Of a stretch of DNA of 13,655 bases, positions 1 to 7,133 are shown one piece after another (positions within the stretch are counted from its first letter, which is position 1; each line of letters starts with the position of its first letter). Position numbers and translations under genes: made by a program. Below the pieces are notes generated by a model, which saw nothing but the letters and a program-made list of their open reading frames with translations, searched no databases and was not told where the DNA came from. Source of the stretch: Chroococcidiopsidaceae cyanobacterium CP_BM_RX_35 (GTDB taxonomy: Bacteria; Cyanobacteriota; Cyanobacteriia; Cyanobacteriales; Chroococcidiopsidaceae); assembly GCA_019242465.1 (NCBI GenBank), contig JAFAVL010000037.1:1-13655 (forward strand), read 5' to 3'.

Positions 1-1332
1 AACACCGACCTAGATGCAATTCATCGGGCAATTGAAGCTGCCAGAGCTGTAACTGACAAGCCATCCCTCATTAAGGTCCGAACCACAATTGGCTATGGTT
101 CCCCAAATAAAGCCAATACTCACGACGCCCATGGCTCAGCGCTTGGTGCAGATGAAGTCAAAGCAACTCGCGAGAATCTCGGTTGGCAGTATGAGCCCTT
201 TGTGGTACCAGAAGATGCACTCAACCATTTCCATAAGGCAATTGAGCGTGGGGCTAAGTGGGAACAGGAGTGGAGCGAACTGTTTGCTGCCTACAAACAG
301 AAGTATCCGCAGGACGCCCAAAAGCTAGAGGAGATGTGGAGTCAGACACTTCCTGCTGGATGGGATAAGTGCCTGCCAACTTTCAAGCCTGAGGATAAGG
401 GAGATGCCACTCGGAATCATTCGGGCAAAATCCTAAATGCGATCGCAGAAGTCGTTCCAGAACTCATAGGTGGCTCTGCTGACCTGTTCACTTCCAACAA
501 GACCCTCTTGAAATCTGGTGGAAATTTTGCAAAAGGTCATTACGAGGGTCGCAATCTTTGGTTTGGGGTGCGCGAACACGCTATGGGAGCAATTTGCAAC
601 GGGATTGCGGGTCATGGTGCCTTGATTCCTTTCTGTTCCACGTTCTTAACTTTTACCGACTACATGCGAGGTGCGATTCGGATTTCGAATTTGTCTCGGG
701 CTGGTGTCCTGTATATCATGACCCACGACTCTGTAGCACTGGGGGAAGATGGTCCAACACACCAATCTATTGAACATTTCGCTGCCCTCCGAGCTATTCC
801 CGAGTTAGTCGTGATTCGCCCCGCGGATGGTAACGAGACTTCTGGTGCTTATAAGGTAGCGATTGAAAATCGGGATCTCCCTACACTTTTAGGACTGTCT
901 CGGCAAACCCTCCCTAACCTGGCTGGCTCTTCGATTGAGGGCGTAACCAAGGGTGGTTACATCCTCTCTGATAGCGATGGTACACCCGATCTAATTCTGA
1001 TCGGCACTGGTAGCGAAACCCAACTCTGTGTTAAAGCAGCCGAACAGTTACGGAATGAAGGCAAGAAAGTCAGAGTCGTCTCATTGCCCTGCTGGGAACT
1101 GTTCGATCAGCAGAATGAGCAGTATCGAGAATCTGTATTGCCTAAAGCTGTGACCAAGCGGGTGTCTGTGGAAGCAGGCTCTACCTTTGGCTGGTGCCGT
1201 TATGTTGGCAGCGAGGGAATCGCGATTGGTATCGATCATTTTGGCGCTTCAGCTCCAGGTGAAATTGCCTTGGAGAAGTTTGGCTTCACAGTGGATAACG
1301 TCGTGGCTAAAGCAAAGACATTATTGGGCTAA
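1..1332 (+). CDS. tkt: Transketolase, C-terminal two thirds (5' end outside window)
   Basis: Transketolase moves two-carbon units between sugar phosphates using thiamine diphosphate, in the Calvin cycle and pentose phosphate pathway (cytosol). The frame is open from base 1, so 443 residues are visible; the family usually has about 670, so roughly 225 N-terminal residues lie upstream. A GTG at 202 is an internal valine, not the start. Visible are the end of the thiamine-diphosphate domain ([10 protein letters not shown] near residues 40-49), the pyrimidine-binding domain with IGGSADL and GVREHAMGA (the cofactor-activating glutamate is about residue 192), the substrate loop [15 protein letters not shown] (about 241-255), IRPADGNE, and the C-terminal domain from about residue 320. 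The reading frame is intact and ends just before a strong terminator, so this is the last gene of its transcript. Identification is by motif recognition and is very secure. Confidence 0.96.
   Translation, partial: NTDLDAIHRAIEAARAVTDKPSLIKVRTTIGYGSPNKANTHDAHGSALGADEVKATRENLGWQYEPFVVPEDALNHFHKAIERGAKWEQEWSELFAAYKQKYPQDAQKLEEMWSQTLPAGWDKCLPTFKPEDKGDATRNHSGKILNAIAEVVPELIGGSADLFTSNKTLLKSGGNFAKGHYEGRNLWFGVREHAMGAICNGIAGHGALIPFCSTFLTFTDYMRGAIRISNLSRAGVLYIMTHDSVALGEDGPTHQSIEHFAALRAIPELVVIRPADGNETSGAYKVAIENRDLPTLLGLSRQTLPNLAGSSIEGVTKGGYILSDSDGTPDLILIGTGSETQLCVKAAEQLRNEGKKVRVVSLPCWELFDQQNEQYRESVLPKAVTKRVSVEAGSTFGWCRYVGSEGIAIGIDHFGASAPGEIALEKFGFTVDNVVAKAKTLLG
439..446. repeat. HIP1 octamer
   Basis: GCGATCGC within the tkt gene, a cyanobacterial marker octamer. 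Confidence 0.85.
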
Positions 1333-1362
1333 TATCCCTTGCTCACGCAAAAGAGCTGTTGA

Positions 1363-1396
1363 TTGGGTGGGTACTGCTGCTACCCACCCGATTTTT
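1363..1396 (+). terminator. Rho-independent terminator of tkt
   Basis: A perfect 9-bp stem (GGGTGGGTA at 1365-1373 with TACCCACCC at 1381-1389) closes a 7-base loop and is followed by a T-rich run at 1392-1396. It starts 30 bases after the tkt stop codon, the expected place. Confidence 0.9.
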
Positions 1397-1478
1397 CTTT
1401 GGAGTTCATACTGCATCGCTGCATGGGGAAAGCTTTCACCACACCCTTATACTCCCACTTCGACTTGTTGACCAAAGA

Positions 1479-1539
1479 GGCAAGGGGGCATGGAAGCAGA
1501 AGTATTCTTATCCCCCCAGCTCGTCCCTGCCCCCTTGCC
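1479..1539. repeat. C-rich inverted repeat in the tkt-channel gap
   Basis: The 12-base arm GGCAAGGGGGCA (1479-1490) has a perfect reverse complement at 1528-1539, with 37 bases between. The right arm sits in a longer run of degenerate CCCCTTGCC/CCCCTGCC units (about 1512-1548). C-rich tandem units of this sort are common between genes in cyanobacteria; that this one belongs to a dispersed family is inference. Small frames reading through it look non-coding. Confidence 0.6.
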
Positions 1540-1577
1540 CCCCTGCCTCTTCTTAGCTTCTCCGTAATTCTCCCTAA

Positions 1578-1606
1578 AAAAAAAGTCCTGAACAATCAGG
1601 ACTTTT
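1578..1606. terminator. Bidirectional hairpin terminator
   Basis: An 11-bp perfect stem (AAAAGTCCTGA at 1581-1591 with TCAGGACTTTT at 1596-1606) closes a 4-base loop. The A-run on the left continues upstream, so the minus-strand transcript also gets a long U tract. It suits termination of minus-strand reads from the channel gene (stop at 1836) and of plus-strand read-through. Confidence 0.75.
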
Positions 1607-1657
1607 ACTGAACAGGACCCACAACAAGCCTTATCTGAAGTTACAGTACCAATTTAG

Positions 1658-1740
1658 AGCTTTCATAATAACCGCGAAAACACTGAGATTTTCAGTAAGG
1701 GTTGTGTGGTAATGCGGAAATTACTGAGTTAGTGAAAGCT
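1658..1740. repeat. 83-bp segment bounded by 8-bp inverted repeats
   Basis: AGCTTTCA (1658-1665) is matched by TGAAAGCT (1733-1740). Inside is a smaller ACTGA/TCAGT hairpin (1682-1696). There is no credible open frame. It could be a small structured RNA, a tiny mobile-element relic or chance. The rest of the gap up to 1835 shows nothing I can name. Confidence 0.3.
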
Positions 1741-1835
1741 ATGGCAGATTGCGGTCTAGGTGAATCTTCTACTCCTCTTTTGATGAATGAAATTTTTGAC
1801 GTTTGCGCTGATCGATGAAACCTTTACCAAGTCAC

Positions 1836-2615
1836 TTAATTCTTTTCTAGCTTGGTGCCACAGAGCTTACAGAATTGAGCATCGGTATCGTGTAAAGATA
1901 AGCTACAGGTAGGACAAAGAGCTTCTACGTGGTTAGCTGTTTTGACTAATTGCTTAATCAAATCTCCCAATTGCCAAGGGATCAAGGCAATGCCTGTTAG
2001 AATCATTAGGACAGTCATCAGGCGACCTCCTCCTGAAACCGGGATAACATCACCAAACCCAACAGTTGTCATTGTTACAACGGAGAAATAGACCGCATCA
2101 AAAAAAGTATCAAAATCTCTAGGGTTGACCGGATGTTCAACTTGATAAATCAATCCTGAGTAGACAAAGATGATAGCAAATATCGTGAACAGTATTCGAG
2201 CAAAAATTATGCTATCTTCGGTACTAACACGATCAAAAAAAACTCGACCTTCTAAGAACCGGATTAACCGCAAGATTCGGAACCAACGTAAAATACGGAT
2301 AAAACTTATATCCAGCATTCCTAAAAATACTGGTAAAATTGCCATCAAATCAATGATAGAATAGAGACCAAAGAAATACTTTATTTTTGACTCAGCACAC
2401 CATAAACGTAGCAAATATTCCACAGCAAAAATTAATAAAATTATAGAATCTATAGTATTAAGCTTGTTGCGTAACGATATCGGTATTGTATAAGTATCAA
2501 CAACAAAAATAGCCGAAGAAAGTAAGACAAGGCTAGTTATAGCTAGATTAATAGCTCTACCAATCGGCGTTTCAACGTCTTCTAAATAAAAGGCAATGTT
2601 TCGTTTTAGTAGCAT
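1836..2615 (-). CDS. Voltage-gated-type six-helix potassium channel with C-terminal zinc ribbon
   Basis: The 259-residue protein is predicted to form a tetrameric ion channel in the cytoplasmic or thylakoid membrane. Hydrophobic segments lie near residues 22-40 (S1), 54-72 (S2), 82-100 (S3), 137-157 (S5) and 198-218 (S6). The voltage-sensor helix S4 carries arginines at every third position (R107, R110, R113, R116, R119). The pore helix leads to the selectivity filter TTVGFGD (183-189), the potassium signature. After S6 comes a short tail with CPTC (234-237) and CKLCG (249-253), a likely treble-clef zinc ribbon in place of the RCK or cyclic-nucleotide domain often found there. ATG start at 2615, about 20 bases from a candidate promoter. 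Neighbouring genes do not suggest an operon. Function is firm at family level; voltage gating is inferred from S4. Confidence 0.88.
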   Translation of the reverse strand: MLLKRNIAFYLEDVETPIGRAINLAITSLVLLSSAIFVVDTYTIPISLRNKLNTIDSIILLIFAVEYLLRLWCAESKIKYFFGLYSIIDLMAILPVFLGMLDISFIRILRWFRILRLIRFLEGRVFFDRVSTEDSIIFARILFTIFAIIFVYSGLIYQVEHPVNPRDFDTFFDAVYFSVVTMTTVGFGDVIPVSGGGRLMTVLMILTGIALIPWQLGDLIKQLVKTANHVEALCPTCSLSLHDTDAQFCKLCGTKLEKN

Positions 2616-2936
2616 AGCAAATTACGTTAAGTCAAGAATAGCGAACTTGCCCAATGTGTGCAACAGCCCGTATTTGGACAGGCGTATCAGAAATTGCATT
2701 TTGTGCTTCTATTCAAGATCTGTTGAGGTAAATCAATCTCAAGTAGATATATCTTGTGAAGAAATAAGGCTAAAGGGTTCAGGCAGATCGTTGTGACGAA
2801 AGGGATTTTGAAGCAAGAGTGTATAGAATTATTCAAATAATATGATAGAAGTTATAGAGCAAAATATGACTTTATCCTCATGTGGCTGGTCAATTTGCTC
2901 TCTAAAATCAAAACAAAATCAATCTCAAGCAGCAGT
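2616..2936. other. Intergenic gap between the channel and Spy-like genes
   Basis: The two genes diverge from this gap. Apart from the channel promoter candidate, I see only an AT-rich dyad ATTATT-CA-AATAAT (2828-2841), about 95 bases before the Spy-like start, which could be an operator or simply AT-rich promoter DNA. A 66-codon plus-strand frame beginning inside the channel gene (2596) has no family resemblance and is not called. Confidence 0.35.
2635..2663 (-). promoter_or_regulatory. Candidate sigma-70 promoter of the channel gene
   Basis: Read on the minus strand, TTGCAC (2663-2658) and TATTCT (2640-2635) are separated by 17 bases. The implied transcript start near 2628 leaves a leader of about 13 bases before the ATG at 2615. 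Pattern match only. Confidence 0.4.
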
Positions 2937-3377
2937 ATGCAACTCAAACTTTTTCCAATGTTAGCTGGAGTGATCGCTTCCTTCAGCCTTGTTGTGGGTA
3001 TCCCGGTTGCAGCTAAAGCTGAGCCACCAGCCCAGCCTAGCCCAATAACTCCTGGACAGGGGCAAAGCCAATCTCCCTTAGCAGGTGTCAAACTCACTCA
3101 GCAACAACAAGACCGAATCAATCAAATTAGAAGCAATACTCGCGCTCGAATCCAGAAGGTCCTAACCACAGAGCAGCAAAATCGCTATCAGGCTGCTCTC
3201 CAATCTGGTCAGGGACGACAGGCTGCTGTTGCTGCGATGAATTTATCTGACAATCAAAAAAAACAGCTCCAGCAAATTGTACAGTCAGCTAGAACTCAGA
3301 CAAACGCTGTCTTTACCCCAGAACAGCGGCGGCAAATTCAGCAAAACATCCAACAGATGAGGCCGCAGAACCAGTGA
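2937..3377 (+). CDS. Secreted Spy/CpxP-like (LTxxQ) periplasmic protein
   Basis: With the start placed at 2937 the protein has 146 residues and a normal signal peptide: MQLKLF, a hydrophobic core, then AAKA with cleavage after about residue 28. An in-frame ATG at 2880 would add 19 polar residues ahead of the signal peptide and is less likely, although neither ATG has a clear ribosome site. The mature part is rich in Gln, Arg and Ala and helical, with LTQQQQ, LTTEQQ, LSDNQKK and FTPEQRR, the LTxxQ-type repeats of the Spy/CpxP family. Such proteins act in the periplasm as ATP-independent chaperones or stress sensors; a role here is inferred from the family only. It is a single gene; the B12 riboswitch of the next gene begins about 60 bases after its stop. 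Confidence 0.75.
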   Translation: MQLKLFPMLAGVIASFSLVVGIPVAAKAEPPAQPSPITPGQGQSQSPLAGVKLTQQQQDRINQIRSNTRARIQKVLTTEQQNRYQAALQSGQGRQAAVAAMNLSDNQKKQLQQIVQSARTQTNAVFTPEQRRQIQQNIQQMRPQNQ

Positions 3378-3439
3378 GGATTAGTTCCTAATTCCATATC
3401 CCCTCCCTCTGCATATTTGAACTGAATTGGATCGGTTAA

Positions 3440-3585
3440 GATAACTAGGCACAAGTGAATCGTAACAGTGTAGGGAAACATCGGTGTAAATCCGAGGCTG
3501 TGCCGCAGCTGTAAGCAAGGTGATGAGAGCTGCTCCACAAGTGTTGCCGCTCTCGACTTCGTAAGCCAGAATGCCTACCTGATAC
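3440..3585 (+). promoter_or_regulatory. Cobalamin (B12) riboswitch
   Basis: The conserved core is easy to see: TAGGGAAACATCGGTGTAAA at 3471-3490, then TCCGAGGCTGTGCCGCAGC (3491-3509) and CTGTAAGC, and the 3' B12-box-like AAGCCAGAATGCCTACCTGA (3563-3582). The arms TAGGC (3446-3450) and GCCTA (3573-3577) can pair as P2. The variable hairpins lie at about 3520-3560. It binds an adenosyl- or methylcobalamin-type ligand and should lower expression of the chelatase gene that follows when B12 is plentiful. Edges are approximate; P1 is weak by eye. Confidence 0.92.
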
Positions 3586-3597
3586 TTGCTCACTCTA

Positions 3598-3623
3598 CTC
3601 CCTGCGTCGCACAGGATAAGGAG
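3598..3623 (+). promoter_or_regulatory. Shine-Dalgarno of cbiX with possible sequestering hairpin
   Basis: AAGGAG (3618-3623) lies 11 bases before the ATG at 3635 and fixes the start. CCTG (3601-3604) can pair with CAGG (3612-3615), and CTC (3598-3600) with GAG (3621-3623). The ribosome site can therefore be folded away, which suggests control of translation by the riboswitch. No U-rich terminator is seen between the aptamer and the gene. Confidence 0.5.
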
Positions 3624-3634
3624 ATTCGATTATA

Positions 3635-4648
3635 ATGCTGAGTGTCAATATCACAAATCTGACTGGGCTAGAACACCCAGAGGCTCAACTGCCTACATTG
3701 CCGCCCCTACCGCTCAACCGCCCTTTATTGATGATCGGTCATGGAACTAAGGATGAAGCGGGGCGCCAAAGCTTTCTGGATTTAGCCACTGCCTATCAAG
3801 CCTTGGATACATCACGCCCTGTCCTCCCCTGTTTTCTAGAACTCACCGCTCCCACAATTCAGGAGGGAGTCGATTGGTGTGTGACTCAGGGCTATACTGA
3901 ACTTTCCGTACTGCCAATTCTTTTATTTGCCGCACGACACAATAAGTTTGACGTTACCAAAGAATTAGACCTGGCACGTCAACGCTATCATCAGATTAAG
4001 TTTCACTACGGGCGTCATTTCGGGATAACGCCTGGGATTCTGGCCTTGTGGCGATCACGTCTACAACAGTTAGACCAGCCCCAGTACAATCCCCGCGAAA
4101 TTTCTCGCGCTGACACTGTCCTGCTGGTTGTTGGTCGTGGTTCTAGCGATCCTGATGCTAATAGCGACATTTACAAACTAGCCCGCATACTTTGGGAGGG
4201 CAGTGGTTATTCGACTGTTGAAACCTGTTTTATCGGCATCACCCACCCTCGGCTAGAAGAAGGCTTCCGCCGCGCCCGCCTTTACCGACCTGAACGCATT
4301 ATTGTTTTGCCCTACTTTCTTTTCACTGGTCTTCTAGTCAAGAAGATCTTTGATATCACTGCTCAACAGCAGGAGCAACACCCGCACATTTCCATCACCT
4401 GTTTGCCAGAAATGGGACTTCAGCCCCAGTTGTTCTCTGTAATCCGAGAGCGAGAAATTGAAACCCAAATCGGGCAAGTGCAGATGAATTGTGAAATGTG
4501 CAAATTTCGGCTAGCATCTGCGGCAGATGGTAACGCTCATACTCACGAGCATTACCATCACGGACATGAACATCAACACTTCCACGCTGCCGTTGACCCT
4601 TATGCTGATTTAGAGAGTTACCACCAAAAAATTTGGCAAGTCCCTTAG
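3635..4648 (+). CDS. cbiX: Sirohydrochlorin cobalto-/ferrochelatase, long CbiX form
   Basis: The enzyme inserts cobalt (and possibly iron) into sirohydrochlorin, an early step of anaerobic-type B12 (or siroheme) synthesis in the cytosol. The 337 residues hold two fused CbiX repeats. The first (about 28-140) carries the catalytic-type histidines in LMIGHGTKD (H36) and AARHNKFDV (H102). The second (about 160-275) has VGRGSSD (167-172), where arginine stands at the histidine place, as is usual in long forms. The C-terminal region has MNCEMC (284-289), the MxCxxC motif tied to an iron-sulfur centre in long CbiX, then a His-rich tail at about 302-317 ([15 protein letters not shown]), a likely metal store or delivery segment. 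Preceded by a B12 riboswitch and a good Shine-Dalgarno, it is a single gene. The preference for cobalt is inferred from the riboswitch. Confidence 0.93.
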   Translation: MLSVNITNLTGLEHPEAQLPTLPPLPLNRPLLMIGHGTKDEAGRQSFLDLATAYQALDTSRPVLPCFLELTAPTIQEGVDWCVTQGYTELSVLPILLFAARHNKFDVTKELDLARQRYHQIKFHYGRHFGITPGILALWRSRLQQLDQPQYNPREISRADTVLLVVGRGSSDPDANSDIYKLARILWEGSGYSTVETCFIGITHPRLEEGFRRARLYRPERIIVLPYFLFTGLLVKKIFDITAQQQEQHPHISITCLPEMGLQPQLFSVIREREIETQIGQVQMNCEMCKFRLASAADGNAHTHEHYHHGHEHQHFHAAVDPYADLESYHQKIWQVP

Positions 4649-4657
4649 AGGACCCAA

Positions 4658-4676
4658 ATTAAGAATGATTCTTAAT
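4658..4676. promoter_or_regulatory. 19-bp perfect palindrome, candidate FUR-family operator
   Basis: ATTAAGAATGATTCTTAAT is a perfect 9-1-9 palindrome, 38 bases before the sipA ATG and 9 bases after the cbiX stop. Its core TAAGAAT-G-ATTCTTA has the 7-1-7 layout of Fur/PerR/Zur boxes (known Fur form TGATAATnATTATCA). It is too AT-rich and lacks the T run for a terminator. Which regulator, if any, binds it cannot be told from sequence. Confidence 0.5.
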
Positions 4677-4714
4677 AGTGCAGTTATCTAAGATCACAAC
4701 AATACCTATAATTT

Positions 4715-5005
4715 ATGGCTCAAGAATTTGTCATAGGTGAGAGAGTCCGAGTAGTAGCGCTGCCACCTTATGTCAAAACTGCGGAACCAATGCCGATGCT
4801 TCGCCCTCCTGAGGTGATTCAGCAGGGTGAAGAAGGTGTCGTTATTGACCAGCGTCCGGGGGGATATTGGAGTGTTCGCTTTGCTGCCGGAACCTTTTTG
4901 ATGGATAGTCAGTATATCGAGACTACAGTTAGCACTCCGGCAACTGACCAACCTGTAGCCGAACATGTAGAGCCGCCACCACAACCAAGACCAGGCGAAC
5001 TCTGA
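4715..5005 (+). CDS. sipA: SipA-type DUF3148 protein (NblS-interacting regulator)
   Basis: A 96-residue protein whose N-terminal 70 residues match the SipA/Ssl3451 family (DUF3148), a small SH3-like beta-barrel: EFVIGERVRVVALPPYVKTA, PMLRPPEVI, GEEGVVIDQRPGGYWSVRFA and LDSQYIE-like FLMDSQYIET. In characterised cyanobacteria SipA binds the histidine kinase NblS and tunes its signal to RpaB in high-light and nutrient stress. The C-terminal tail (about 71-96) is proline- and acid-rich, ending PPPQPRPGEL, and is probably disordered. The start agrees with the family; no Shine-Dalgarno is visible, and a TATAAT at 4707-4712 is too close to the ATG to be its -10. A palindrome lies upstream. The peroxiredoxin gene follows after 47 bases and may be co-transcribed. 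Confidence 0.88.
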   Translation: MAQEFVIGERVRVVALPPYVKTAEPMPMLRPPEVIQQGEEGVVIDQRPGGYWSVRFAAGTFLMDSQYIETTVSTPATDQPVAEHVEPPPQPRPGEL

Positions 5006-5052
5006 ACCTTAATTTGGTAAACTTATGTAAAGTCTAGCCCTAAATTGGCAAA

Positions 5053-5685
5053 ATGATATCTCGTCGTACCTGTCTCGGCACTCTTTTAACCTGCTGTTTT
5101 GCCGTCCTTACCTGGTTGATTGCCCCAGAAGCGATCGCCATAGGTGGCAGGCTTCCCACAATTGGTCAACCAGCTCCAGTTTTTACCCTGCCCACTAATA
5201 CTGGCAATGGTAGCGTCTCCCTCTCCGACTGGCGCGGCAAGTGGGTAGTCCTTTACTTTTATCCTAAAGATTTCACTGCTGGTTGCACTTTAGAAGCGCG
5301 TCGGTTTCAACAAGACTTGCAAAAGTATCTGGACAAAAACACCCAGGTTATTGGTGTCAGTGTAGATTCTGTTGATTCCCATGCAGAATTTTGTAATTCA
5401 GAAGGTTTGAAGTTCCCTTTACTAGCGGATACAACTGGCGCTGTGAGTAAAGCTTATGGCTCCTGGATGGGCTTTATATCAGTACGCCATAGTTTTATCA
5501 TTGATCCAGAGGGTCTTCTGCGCAAGACCTTTGTGAAGGTCAATCCCGCGATCCACAGTACAGAAGTGTTGACTCGAATTAACGAATTGCAGGCAGCTAC
5601 CTCTTCCTTGAGCAGCTCAAATGAAGCTAGTCTTAGCCAAGATTCTGTCACACTTTCAACATCAACCGCTAGAAAAAGCTTATGA
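5053..5685 (+). CDS. Exported PrxQ/BCP-type peroxiredoxin
   Basis: A thiol peroxidase that reduces hydrogen and organic peroxides. The 210 residues begin with a signal sequence of Tat-like character (SRRTCLG at 3-9, hydrophobic core 10-24, likely cleavage near EAIA at 29), so the enzyme should act in the thylakoid lumen or periplasm. The thioredoxin-fold domain spans about 35-180 with the active site PKDFTAGCT: peroxidatic Cys is C78, and the partner arginine is R145 in VRHSFIID. The usual PrxQ resolving cysteine five residues on is replaced by R83; C114 (HAEFCNSEG), 36 residues after C78, is the likely resolving residue. A Ser/Thr-rich tail of about 30 residues follows. It is of the PrxQ class rather than the typical 2-Cys class that sulfiredoxin repairs. 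Close spacing to sipA suggests shared transcription. Confidence 0.9.
   Translation: MISRRTCLGTLLTCCFAVLTWLIAPEAIAIGGRLPTIGQPAPVFTLPTNTGNGSVSLSDWRGKWVVLYFYPKDFTAGCTLEARRFQQDLQKYLDKNTQVIGVSVDSVDSHAEFCNSEGLKFPLLADTTGAVSKAYGSWMGFISVRHSFIIDPEGLLRKTFVKVNPAIHSTEVLTRINELQAATSSLSSSNEASLSQDSVTLSTSTARKSL
5131..5138. repeat. HIP1 octamer
   Basis: GCGATCGC, the highly iterated palindrome of many cyanobacterial genomes, inside the signal-peptide region of the peroxiredoxin gene. Confidence 0.85.
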
Positions 5686-5771
5686 ATGACTCCGCATTTG
5701 TCAAGCTATTGCAGATAAATAATTTATAATTTGTATTGAGAGAACAACTTCCTATAAATGTGAATTGGTGA

Positions 5772-6020
5772 ATGAATAGAAACCCTTTGATTGAGTACTC
5801 ACGGTACGAACCCGCTCCCATAATCCCCCTGCCTCAGGAGTCTTCGATGATTACCTGGCTGGAGTCAACTGGTCGCTTAGTGGCACGGACTAGCCTGGAT
5901 ACTAATTATCCTCTAGTTGATGGGGATGATCCAGAAATCTCAGGGCTGATAGATACTGAGGAGATCGCGGACGATTTTGACCTGGGGGAGGACGAAGAAC
6001 TGGATTCAGAAGAGCCATAA
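5772..6020 (+). CDS. DUF3134 small acidic protein
   Basis: An 82-residue protein recognised as the cyanobacteria-restricted DUF3134 family by NPLIEYSRYEPAPIIPL and the segment MITWLESTGRLVARTS near residues 26-41. The second half is strongly acidic (GDDPEISGLIDTEEIADDFD, then DLGEDEELDSEEP) and probably disordered. No catalytic motif, membrane segment or signal peptide is seen, and the function is unknown. The upstream 86-base gap is AT-rich, with a TATAAT at 5725-5730 that could be a -10 box, but no well-spaced -35. It has its own spacing on both sides, so it is probably a single-gene unit. Confidence 0.82.
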   Translation: MNRNPLIEYSRYEPAPIIPLPQESSMITWLESTGRLVARTSLDTNYPLVDGDDPEISGLIDTEEIADDFDLGEDEELDSEEP

Positions 6021-6079
6021 GGCATCTAGGATTAGCACAGCCATGGCTTCTACCATGTATAGGTAGCCGCAGAATTGCT

Positions 6080-6110
6080 ATGCTACTGTCATGTCCGTAA
6101 ACAGTAGTAT
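6080..6110. other. Hairpin upstream of the glycosyltransferase gene
   Basis: ATGCTACTGT (6080-6089) can pair with ACAGTAGTAT (6101-6110), 10 pairs with one G-U and an 11-base loop. No T run follows, so it is not a standard terminator; it ends 33 bases before the ATG at 6144 and could lie in the leader RNA. Confidence 0.35.
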
Positions 6111-6143
6111 GATAAGCTGCTAGGACTAAACATTTCAACCATC

Positions 6144-7133
6144 ATGACGCCGAAATATTCTTTTGTCGTTCCGGTATACAACGAGGAAAAAAGCCTCGCG
6201 GAAATGTATCGACGGATTAGTGCCGTGATGAAGCAGATGGATGGACCAGTAGAATTAATCTTGGTTAATGATGGTAGTCGTGATCGCTCCCTACAGCTAC
6301 TGCGCCACCTCCAACAACAAGATTCGCGTGTTTGCTACCTAAGTCTGGCTCGCAACTTTGGTCACCAAATTGCTGTCACGGCTGGACTCAATTTTGTCCA
6401 AGGTCAGGCAGTTGTTATTCTTGATGCTGACTTACAAGATCCACCAGAACTCATCCCCGAACTGATTGAAAAGTGGCGACAAGGCTATCAAGTAGTTTAT
6501 GCCCAGCGTACCCAACGTCATCAAGAGAGTTGGTTCAAGCGCTTCACTGCTTACTTTTTCTACCGTCTACTCAAGCAACTTGCAGATGTGGATATTCCCA
6601 CCGATACTGGCGATTTTTGCTTGTTGGATCGGCAAGTTGTAGAGATTCTCAACGGGATGCCAGAACGCAACCGCTACATCCGAGGGCTGCGCTCTTGGAT
6701 CGGCTTTCAGCAAACAGCTATCAAGTTTAAGCGCGATCCCCGCTTTGCTGGTGATGTCAAGTACACCTTTGCCAAATCCTTAGCCCTAGCTGTGAATGGC
6801 TTAGTTTCCTTCTCAAAAGTTCCATTGCGACTCTCAACCTATGTCGGATTGCTAGCAGCGATCGCGGCAATTTTGATGGTAATTCTAGTTCTCTACTGGC
6901 GGATTTTTGTTCCCCATTCACCCTTGACTGGATTTACTATCATCCTGGTCGCCATATTTTTTCTGGGAGCTGTCCAGTTGGTTAGTATTGGCATTCTCGG
7001 TGAATATATTGGGCGGATATATGAAGAGGTTAAAGGTAGACCATTATATACACTTGCAGAAGTGAGCGGTTTTAGCGATCGGGGTTTGAACAGCAAAAAT
7101 CAGACAAACCTTGTGCGGAAGGACGCCTATTAA
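6144..7133 (+). CDS. Family 2 glycosyltransferase, GtrB/DPM1-like, polyprenyl-phosphate type
   Basis: A membrane-anchored enzyme expected to move a sugar from a nucleotide sugar to polyprenyl (undecaprenyl) phosphate on the cytoplasmic face, giving a donor for cell-wall or exopolysaccharide modification. The 329 residues hold a GT-A domain (about 1-225): FVVPVYNEE (7-15), [10 protein letters not shown] (38-47), [14 protein letters not shown] (68-81), the metal-binding [10 protein letters not shown] (D94, D96) and [10 protein letters not shown] (154-163). Two transmembrane helices follow at about 232-253 and 264-288, then the amphipathic [15 protein letters not shown] (286-300). Length and helices match the Synechocystis GtrB group. 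A short polar tail closes the protein. The sugar and acceptor cannot be read from the sequence, and no flippase or partner gene is adjacent. Confidence 0.9.
   Translation: MTPKYSFVVPVYNEEKSLAEMYRRISAVMKQMDGPVELILVNDGSRDRSLQLLRHLQQQDSRVCYLSLARNFGHQIAVTAGLNFVQGQAVVILDADLQDPPELIPELIEKWRQGYQVVYAQRTQRHQESWFKRFTAYFFYRLLKQLADVDIPTDTGDFCLLDRQVVEILNGMPERNRYIRGLRSWIGFQQTAIKFKRDPRFAGDVKYTFAKSLALAVNGLVSFSKVPLRLSTYVGLLAAIAAILMVILVLYWRIFVPHSPLTGFTIILVAIFFLGAVQLVSIGILGEYIGRIYEEVKGRPLYTLAEVSGFSDRGLNSKNQTNLVRKDAY
6858..6865. repeat. HIP1 octamer
   Basis: GCGATCGC inside the first transmembrane-helix region of the glycosyltransferase gene. Confidence 0.85.

Noticed and set aside
202..204. GTG at 202 as the start of a 376-residue transketolase
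   Set aside because: The same frame is open back to base 1 with clear transketolase sequence ([10 protein letters not shown]), so this is an internal valine.
1359..1611. Several small frames on both strands in the tkt-channel gap
   Set aside because: They read through a terminator and C-rich repeats; the Pro/Cys/Ser-rich products are typical of non-coding repeats.
2596..2796. 66-codon plus-strand frame overlapping the channel start
   Set aside because: It covers the channel gene's 5' end and promoter region and has no recognisable domain or ribosome site.
3417..3445. TTGAAC-17-GATAAC as promoter of the riboswitch-cbiX transcript
   Set aside because: Its start site near 3452 would cut off the 5' P2 arm of the aptamer.
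4707..4712. TATAAT before sipA as a -10 box
   Set aside because: It lies 2 bases before the family-consistent ATG, so transcription would begin inside the gene.
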